Made by a program: the position numbers and the translations under genes. 9,572 nt of DNA, from contig JAJZQR010000201.1 in assembly GCA_021806765.1 (NCBI GenBank), forward strand, positions 1 to 9,572. Direction: 5' to 3'. Source of the stretch: Chloroflexota bacterium. GTDB taxonomy: Bacteria > Chloroflexota > UBA6077. Positions within the stretch are counted from its first letter, which is position 1; every line of letters starts with the position of its first letter. The notes below the pieces were generated by a model. The model was not told the origin of the DNA, made no database searches, and was given only the letters and a program-made list of their open reading frames with translations. Positions 5,283 to 9,572 of this stretch are shown in pieces.

Positions 5283-7415
5283 CTATTCCTTGTCCGGCTT
5301 CATCCCGAGGAGCCTGATCCCATTCATGGTGACCAGCAGCGAAGCCCCCATATCGGCCAGCACCGCCAGCCAGAGGGTGAGCCAGCCAGGGAAGACGGCC
5401 GCGACGGCCACGGCCTTGATCACAAGGGAAAACGTGATATTCTGCTTGATCACGGTGAGGGCCATCCGGCTGAGGCGCACCGTGAAGGGCAGCTTGGAGA
5501 GGTCGTCGGCCATCAGCACGATGTCGGCCGTCTCCATGGCCGTGTCCGTCCCCGCCCCTCCCATGGCGATGCCCACCGTCGCCGTCGCTAGGGCCGGCGC
5601 GTCGTTGATGCCGTCACCCACCATGGCCACCTTCCCATACTTGGCAAGAAGGCTCTCGATGGCCTTCACCTTGTTCTGGGGGAGTAGCTCCGCCCAGAAC
5701 TCGTCCACCCCGACCTGAGCCGCCACGGCCCTTGCTGTCGCCTCGTTATCCCCTGTGAGCATGTAGGTGCTGCGGATCCCCGCCCGCTTCAACCCCGCGA
5801 GAGCGGCCTTGCTGGTCTCACGGATCTCATCCGCTACGGCGACGATCCCCAGGAAGCCCTCGGCCGTTCCCACCACCATGGCCGTCTTGCCCTCCTCCTG
5901 GAGGCGGCGTACAGCCCCCGCGACGGGCTCGGTGGACGCTCCCAGTTCCTCGAACAGGCGCAGGTTTCCCACGTAGACGGTTTCTCCGATGACGGTCCCT
6001 TGAACCCCTCGGCCGGGCAGGGCGGAGAAGCCCTCCACCGGCTCAGCCTTCATGCCCCGTGCCTCCGCCGCCTTGACAATCGCGACGGAGAGAGGGTGCT
6101 CCGAGCGCACCTCCAGGTTGGCGGCTAGCTGGAGCAGCTCCCGCTCAGAGATCGAGTCGAGAGGCAGGACGTCGGTGGCGATGGGCTCTCCCCTGCTGAG
6201 GGTACCTGTCTTGTCGAGGGCGATGGCTGATACTGCCCCGGCATCTTCCAGGCTCATGCCTCCCTTGATCAGGACGCCGTTTCGCGCAGCGTTGCTGATC
6301 GCGCTGACTATGGTGACCGGTGTGGAGACCACCAGGGCGCAGGGGCAGGAGACCACCAATAGGGCGAGGCCGCGGTAGAGCCATGGAGCCCACTCGTAAC
6401 CCTGGACAAGCGGCGGGATCACGGCGACCCCGGCGGCCAGGGCCAGCACGATGGGGGTGTAGAGGGCGGCGAAGCGGTCCACAAAAGCCTGGGAGGGGGC
6501 ACGCTTGGCCTGCGCCTCCTCGACCAGATGGATGATCCTGGCAAGGGTGGTGTCCTCCGCCAGCTTGGTGACCGCGACCTCGAGGGATCCGTGGGCGTTG
6601 AAGGTGCCGGCGAAGACCTCGTCCCCGGGGCCCTTCTCCACGGGCACCGACTCGCCGGTGATCGCCGCCTCGTTGATGGCGGACGACCCTTTGAGGATCC
6701 GCCCGTCCATGGCGATCTTCTCGCCCGGGCGAAGGACCATCACGTCGCCGACTCGCACCTCCTCGACGGGGACTTCGATCTCCTCAGCGCCCCGCTGGAT
6801 CCTCGCTACCTTCGGTGCCAGGTCCATCAACTGGCGCAGGGAGCGGCGCCCCCGCTCCATGGTCCAGGACTCCAGCAGCTCGGAAAGGGCATACAGAAAG
6901 GCAACTCCCGCACCCTCCTCCCACTCCTGGATTGCTGCTGCCCCGATCAGGGCGAAGGCCATCATGACGCTCATGTTGAAGTTGAGACGGGGCAGCGCGT
7001 AGCGGGCCTTGCGGAAGTTGCCCCACCCGCCGATCACCATGGCCGCGATGTAGAGGGGGACGAAGACCGTGGAGGGGCCTCCGGCCCGGGACAGCGCGTA
7101 GGCCACCGCGAAGGCAACGCCGGAGAGAACGGTCCTCACCAGAGTCCAGTTGCGCCTGACTCCCGCGGCTTCCATCCGCCGCCCTTCTAGGGGAGTAATC
7201 AGATAGTTCTCGCTCTTGGCCTCCCCCCTTATCGCTTCCAGATCGACCATGCCATCGACGGTGAGCTTGCCAGCCGTGGGGTTGAGGACAGCCCTGGCGA
7301 CGCCAGGGAGAGCCGCCACGTTCTTCTCGAACTTGGCGGCGCAGTCCAGTCAGGTGATGCCTTCGACGCGGTAGACCTTGGCAACGCCGGGCTTGACGAG
7401 TTCGGCTTGGGCCAT
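5283..7415 (-). CDS. cadA: Zn/Cd/Pb-exporting P1B-type ATPase with in-frame UGA in the CxxC motif
   Basis: A heavy-metal efflux pump of the inner membrane, subgroup P1B-2. Read from ATG 7415 it has 710 codons. Residues 1 to about 75 are an HMA metal-binding domain (KVYRVEGIT-UGA-LDCAAKFEKNV). About eight membrane segments follow. TGES (253-256) is the actuator motif, CPC (357-359) the transport site, and DKTGT holds the phosphorylated D401. H440-P441, TGDN (554-557) and GDGIND (600-605) form the nucleotide and hinge sites. K667 and D688 in the last membrane segments mark Zn/Cd/Pb specificity. Start 7415 has a strong site (AAAGGGGAG) and lies six bases after cadC. Codon 22 is UGA, exactly where the first Cys of GxxCxxC belongs. 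It may encode selenocysteine; otherwise translation could restart at GTG 7319 and give a 678-aa pump without the HMA motif, which is often dispensable for transport. The rest of the gene is intact. Confidence 0.88.
7312..7352 (-). promoter_or_regulatory. In-frame UGA with SECIS-like stem-loop (candidate selenocysteine site)
   Basis: The UGA is at 7352-7350. Nine bases later a stem-loop forms: GCCGCC (7340-7335) pairs with GGCGGC (7317-7312), and inside it GTTC (7332-7329) pairs with GAAC (7323-7320), closing the loop GAGAA, with an AA/GT internal loop between the two stems. The apical loop begins 22 bases after UGA and starts with G. Known bacterial SECIS elements lie just downstream of UGA, with an apical loop roughly 16-37 bases away and a G among its first two bases. 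The stem is built from codons for conserved residues (AAKFEKNVAA), so part of it could be chance. No selenocysteine synthesis or insertion gene is in the window. Confidence 0.5.
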
Positions 7416-7421
7416 CTTGTC

Positions 7422-7880
7422 TCACTCCCCTTTGATCCGAGCTGCTTGCTGGGTTTGGGAAACCATCCGCGGTGTCGGTGAGCGGAAGGCGGCCCGACCG
7501 TGCGAGTCCTGGTCCTCAAGGTGCTGGACCACCTCGCCCACCAGGTTGCCGATGTGGGGGTCGGAAAGGCGGTAGTAGACCAGCTTCCCCTCCTTGCGGT
7601 AGGCCGCCAGACCCATGTGGTGAAGCAGGCGCAGGTGGTAGGAGGCCGTGGCCTTGCTGCTGCCGATGAGGCTCGCCACGTCGCAGACACACATCTCGGC
7701 CCGGCTGAGGGCGTAGACCACCTTCACCCGGGTGTCGTCGGCGAGGGCCTTGAAGATGGAGGCAACGCCTTCAGTGCGAGGGACCTGGGCCTTGAGCCGG
7801 CCCACCAGCTCCTCGTTGACACAGGTTACCTGGCAAACCGGCGCTTCCTCCCGATAATCGTCGAAAGACGGCAGCGACAT
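7422..7880 (-). CDS. cadC: ArsR/SmtB-family metal-sensing repressor CadC
   Basis: A 152-aa winged-helix repressor that leaves its operator when it binds Cd, Pb or Zn. The helix-turn-helix is about residues 62-92 (CVCDVASLIGSSKATASYHLRLL), followed by the wing (YRKEGKLVYYRL). Two metal sites are visible. The alpha3N site uses C16 and C20 (VCQVTC) with C64 and C66 (MCVC). The alpha5 site of SmtB/CadC type has D107, H109, H120 and D123 with the expected spacing. The N-terminal cysteines distinguish CadC from plain ArsR. A C-terminal extension of about 30 residues after QHLED is unusual and of unknown role. The ATG at 7880 follows a GGGGGTGAT site. It is the first gene of the operon, cadA starts six bases after its stop, and its operator overlaps the promoter region upstream, so it should repress itself and cadA. 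Confidence 0.92.
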   Translation of the reverse strand: MSLPSFDDYREEAPVCQVTCVNEELVGRLKAQVPRTEGVASIFKALADDTRVKVVYALSRAEMCVCDVASLIGSSKATASYHLRLLHHMGLAAYRKEGKLVYYRLSDPHIGNLVGEVVQHLEDQDSHGRAAFRSPTPRMVSQTQQAARIKGE

Positions 7881-7900
7881 AGCATCACCCCCGGCTAATA

Positions 7901-7918
7901 ATCAAACGGTCGTTTGAT
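7901..7918. promoter_or_regulatory. CadC operator palindrome
   Basis: ATCAAACG-GT-CGTTTGAT is a perfect 8-2-8 palindrome. Its CAAA/TTTG core resembles the CadC/SmtB operator type (CTCAAATA/TATTTGA), and the surrounding sequence fits the 12-2-12 layout of ArsR/SmtB sites. It begins four bases downstream of the -10 box, so a bound repressor would cover the transcription start. Confidence 0.85.
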
Positions 7919-7922
7919 CATG

Positions 7923-7951
7923 AGTATAAGACCGGTTGGCGGCAGCGTCAA
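7923..7951 (-). promoter_or_regulatory. Sigma-70-type promoter of cadCA
   Basis: On the minus strand TTGACG (7951-7946) and TATACT (7928-7923) are separated by exactly 17 bases, a near-consensus housekeeping promoter. The expected start point lies inside the CadC operator, and the cadC start codon is about 35 bases further on. Confidence 0.85.
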
Positions 7952-7989
7952 CATCCCTCTCGCCGGCGTGAGCCAGTGGGTAGAGAGGT

Positions 7990-8049
7990 GCCGATCCCGA
8001 GGAAGCTATCAACCCGGACTCAATGTCCGCTTTGCAGCCCGGGATCGGC
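7990..8049. repeat. 10-bp inverted repeat with an inner hairpin
   Basis: GCCGATCCCG (7990-7999) and CGGGATCGGC (8040-8049) are perfect reverse complements 40 bases apart. Between them CGGAC-TCAAT-GTCCG (8015-8029) forms a second hairpin, and AAGC/GCTT can pair at its base. The whole could fold into a 60-base extended stem. It lies upstream of the cadC promoter. There is no T-run, so a structured RNA or protein-binding site is more likely than a terminator. Confidence 0.5.
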
Positions 8050-8115
8050 TTTGCTCACCCCTTGAGTACTTCGCCTCCTGCCGACCCTGCGTCCAATCTC
8101 CTTGCCTTCAGGTGC

Positions 8116-8140
8116 CTACCGTTCCTATGGTAGAGCATAG
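8116..8140. repeat. Two overlapping, mutually exclusive hairpins
   Basis: CTACC (8116-8120) can pair with GGTAG (8129-8133), and CTATG (8125-8129) with CATAG (8136-8140). The two stems interleave, so only one can form at a time, as in attenuator-like switches. The stems are only 5 bp, so chance is possible. Confidence 0.3.
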
Positions 8141-8183
8141 TGTTGTGGGGGGACTGAGATGGAGATGTGGGGACCGAACCGGC

Positions 8184-8307
8184 GCGGGGTGCAGGACTAC
8201 CCGCTGATAAGGAGCGAGTTGGGTCGCTGGCGATTGGGTTGACAGCCAATCGAGTCGCACAGCGGCCATGCATTCCGTCTGCATCGCTTCTCACGGCTTT
8301 TGCGTGA
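8184..8307. repeat. Row of five short stem-loops
   Basis: Consecutive inverted repeats: GCGGG/CCCGC (8184-8204), GCGA/TCGC (8214-8227), CGATTGG/CCAATCG with an 8-base loop (8231-8252), ATGCA/TGCAT (8268-8284) and TCACG/CGTGA (8291-8307). Each stem is modest, but five in 124 bases of non-coding sequence suggest a folded RNA or a protein-binding region. No known RNA family is recognised. Confidence 0.35.
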
Positions 8308-8679
8308 CTACATCAACTTAGTGCGGCTTCTTCCTGTAACAAGTCACAGTGAGCTGCAGTAGTGCGGAGCTACGTATTGCTAGCGCCCATACTTAGTCTG
8401 TGCTACAATGACGCCCGCTAATCAATTCAACCCGTCCGGAATCCCCAGACCGATCGTCCGAAGATCCAACAGGACCGGCACAGCAGGCGACCATCGGCCG
8501 TCCTCGCGCGGCGCCTCGGTTCGCAGGACTTGCTGACGGCGCGGCAGCGAGGCTGGCTCCTTGAGGTGCGTTGGAGGGCAGGGACAGGGATTCCAGGGGC
8601 CGCGCACTTGGACCGTGGCGAAGAACGTCTGTCATTGGCTTGTGTGACTCGGAACCAGGTGAGATAGGGAGGCCAGGGA

Positions 8680-9360
8680 GTGAGCTCCACAACACTCTCT
8701 CCAACCCGCGCTCTGCGTCAGCCGAGACGCCTCGATTGGCGCGCCGTCTTCGGGATATTCCTCCTGCTCGTGGCCACCGGCGGGTCCATCACCTTCTGGA
8801 GCGCCTCGTCGGATACCCGCGCCCTCCTCGTTGCCACCCGCGATCTTCCAGCGGGGGCGGAGCTTGCGGCGGAAGACCTCGCCGTTGCCAGGGTCCGGGT
8901 GGACGATGCTATCTACCAGGCAGCGTTTCCTGCAGCGGAGCTGGCAGGCCTCGTCGGGAAGCAGTTGGCCGAGCCGATCCACACCGGGCAACTGCTGGTG
9001 CGAGCCCAGCTCTCCTCCCGACCACGCCTCGGCCCCGACCAGATGGCGCTCACCATCGCCGTCAGCCCCGAAACTGCCGCGGGCGGCCGCCTGCGAGCAG
9101 GAGATGCCGTGCAGGTACTGCTGACCACCAACAAAGGGAAGCCCGAGGCTCGAACGGTGGTGGTGCTGCCCCGGGCTACGGTCTACGACGTCGGCCACGA
9201 CCAGCGAGTGGCCGTGGTCAACACCGAGCTGGCTGATCGTTCCGGCGCTCAAGGGGCAGCCAAGTGGCTCACGCTGGTGGTGACCCAGGAGCAGGCCCTC
9301 CAGTTGGCGCAGGCGAAGTGGGCGGGCGAGCTGGATGTGGCCCTGCTACCCCCACGGTGA
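8680..9360 (+). CDS. cpaB: Tad/Flp pilus assembly protein CpaB (SAF domain)
   Basis: A 226-aa membrane-anchored protein of Tad-type (Flp) pilus machines. The start is GTG with GGGAGG seven bases upstream. Residues about 1-22 are cytoplasmic and basic, and a single membrane anchor spans about 23-41 (AVFGIFLLLVATGGS). A SAF domain follows at about 47-112 (ALLVATRDLPAGAELAAEDL...GLVGKQLAEPIHTGQLL), then an RcpC/CpaB-type domain (ALTIAVSPETAAGGRLRAGDAVQVLL) to the end. In Caulobacter and Aggregatibacter homologues CpaB/RcpC works with the outer-membrane secretin. In a single-membrane organism its partner is less clear. The protein is somewhat shorter than the usual 250-300 aa. The next gene begins 19 bases downstream, so it opens an operon, and more pilus genes (ATPase, platform, pilin) should follow outside the window. 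Confidence 0.85.
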   Translation: MSSTTLSPTRALRQPRRLDWRAVFGIFLLLVATGGSITFWSASSDTRALLVATRDLPAGAELAAEDLAVARVRVDDAIYQAAFPAAELAGLVGKQLAEPIHTGQLLVRAQLSSRPRLGPDQMALTIAVSPETAAGGRLRAGDAVQVLLTTNKGKPEARTVVVLPRATVYDVGHDQRVAVVNTELADRSGAQGAAKWLTLVVTQEQALQLAQAKWAGELDVALLPPR

Positions 9361-9379
9361 AGGAACGAAGAGGGAAACG

Positions 9380-9572
9380 ATGGAGCTGGAGGAACGAGGT
9401 GGAGACCCCGGCGAGGAGCGCCGACCGAGAACCCCTGGCCACGGCTTGCGCCCGCCCATCAGGCTCGCCCTCGCCCTCGGGGATCCCGAACGCGAACGTT
9501 CGCTTCTGCCGGCCCTCGGTGAGTCGGGCGATTTCGCCATTGCCGAGCGCTGCCTCGCCTCGGGTCAGTTGC
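9380..9572 (+). CDS. Probable TadZ/CpaE-like protein, 5' part
   Basis: A reading frame opens at ATG 9380 after a suitable AGAGGG site and stays open to the window end (64 codons). After a charged, low-complexity start (MELEERGGDPGEERR) it reads IRLALALGDPERERSLLPAL and GDFAIAERCLASGQL. This looks like the first strand and helix of the degenerate receiver domain at the N-terminus of TadZ/CpaE proteins, which carry a ParA/MinD-like ATPase domain further on and position the pilus machine. The position directly after cpaB supports this. The ATPase motifs would lie beyond the window, so the name rests on the N-terminus and context only. Confidence 0.65.
   Translation, partial: MELEERGGDPGEERRPRTPGHGLRPPIRLALALGDPERERSLLPALGESGDFAIAERCLASGQL

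Larger units (their letters stand above)
7952..8679. other. 728-base intergenic region without a recognisable gene
   Basis: Between the divergent cadC promoter and cpaB I find no ORF with a family resemblance, a fitting ribosome binding site and normal codon use. The first part (7990-8310) is dense in inverted repeats. About 8260-8410 is clearly lower in GC than the neighbouring genes. From about 8411 to 8665 one plus-strand frame stays open and ends at TAG 8665-8667 without a clear start; it may be a decayed coding remnant or a leader. A TACAAT at 8404-8409 could be a -10 box for the pilus operon, but no -35 box stands at the right distance. Confidence 0.6.

Noticed and set aside
8239..8267. 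TTGACA as a -35 box for the pilus operon
   Set aside because: There is no -10 box 16-18 bases downstream (GCGGCC stands there), and the motif is the loop of an inverted repeat.
8377..8409. TTGCTA with TACAAT as a promoter for cpaB
   Set aside because: The spacing is 21 bases, too long for a sigma-70 promoter. Only the -10 part is convincing.
7952..8679. Possible selC (selenocysteine tRNA) near cadA
   Set aside because: No long-arm tRNA fold, no GGTTCGAATCC-type T-arm and no TCA anticodon arm could be found.
8571..9236. Plus-strand ORF of 221 codons overlapping cpaB
   Set aside because: It reads cpaB in another frame, is Arg/Pro/Gly-rich and has no known domain.
1..9572. CRISPR array, rRNA or tRNA genes
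   Set aside because: No regularly spaced repeats and no rRNA or tRNA signatures were seen on either strand.

Overview
The window is GC-rich bacterial DNA with strong GGAGG-type ribosome binding sites. It carries a CadC-type metal sensor beside its efflux ATPase, and the start of a Tad/Flp pilus locus. A high-GC member of the Bacillota (Symbiobacterium/Thermaerobacter/Limnochorda-like) would fit. That is an inference from gene types, not a phylogenetic result.

Bases 1-5209 are a pile-up of mobile-element fragments. First comes the 3' part of one tyrosine recombinase (1-593), joined by an ATGA overlap to a complete 788-aa tyrosine recombinase with a Cys-rich tail (590-2956). The pair resembles TnpA/TnpB of Tn554-type transposons; no TnpC-like third gene is visible. 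After about 310 bases rich in inverted repeats there is the 3' end of an IS21-family element (about 3269-4019): the last ~66 codons of istB, an overlapping zinc-ribbon gene, and a right terminus with two 19-bp repeats. Its terminus cuts exactly into a minus-strand IS1380-family transposase (3990-5087), which has lost its C-terminus with the last catalytic acidic residue. The other end of that IS1380 element is probably at about 5209.

Bases 5247-7951, minus strand, hold an intact-looking metal-resistance operon: promoter and operator, then cadC (ArsR/SmtB repressor), then cadA (Zn/Cd/Pb-exporting P1B ATPase). The most notable observation of the window is here. The well-supported cadA start (7415) is followed by an in-frame UGA at 7352-7350 that replaces exactly the first cysteine of the CxxC metal-binding motif of the N-terminal HMA domain. 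A stem-loop that fits the bacterial SECIS pattern follows directly. CadA may therefore be a selenoprotein with a UxxC metal site; the alternative is a nonsense mutation with restart at GTG 7319.

Bases 7952-8679 hold no recognisable gene but many inverted repeats, and part of the stretch is lower in GC. From 8680 a plus-strand operon begins: cpaB (SAF-domain pilus assembly protein), then 19 bases later the start of a TadZ/CpaE-like gene that runs off the window.
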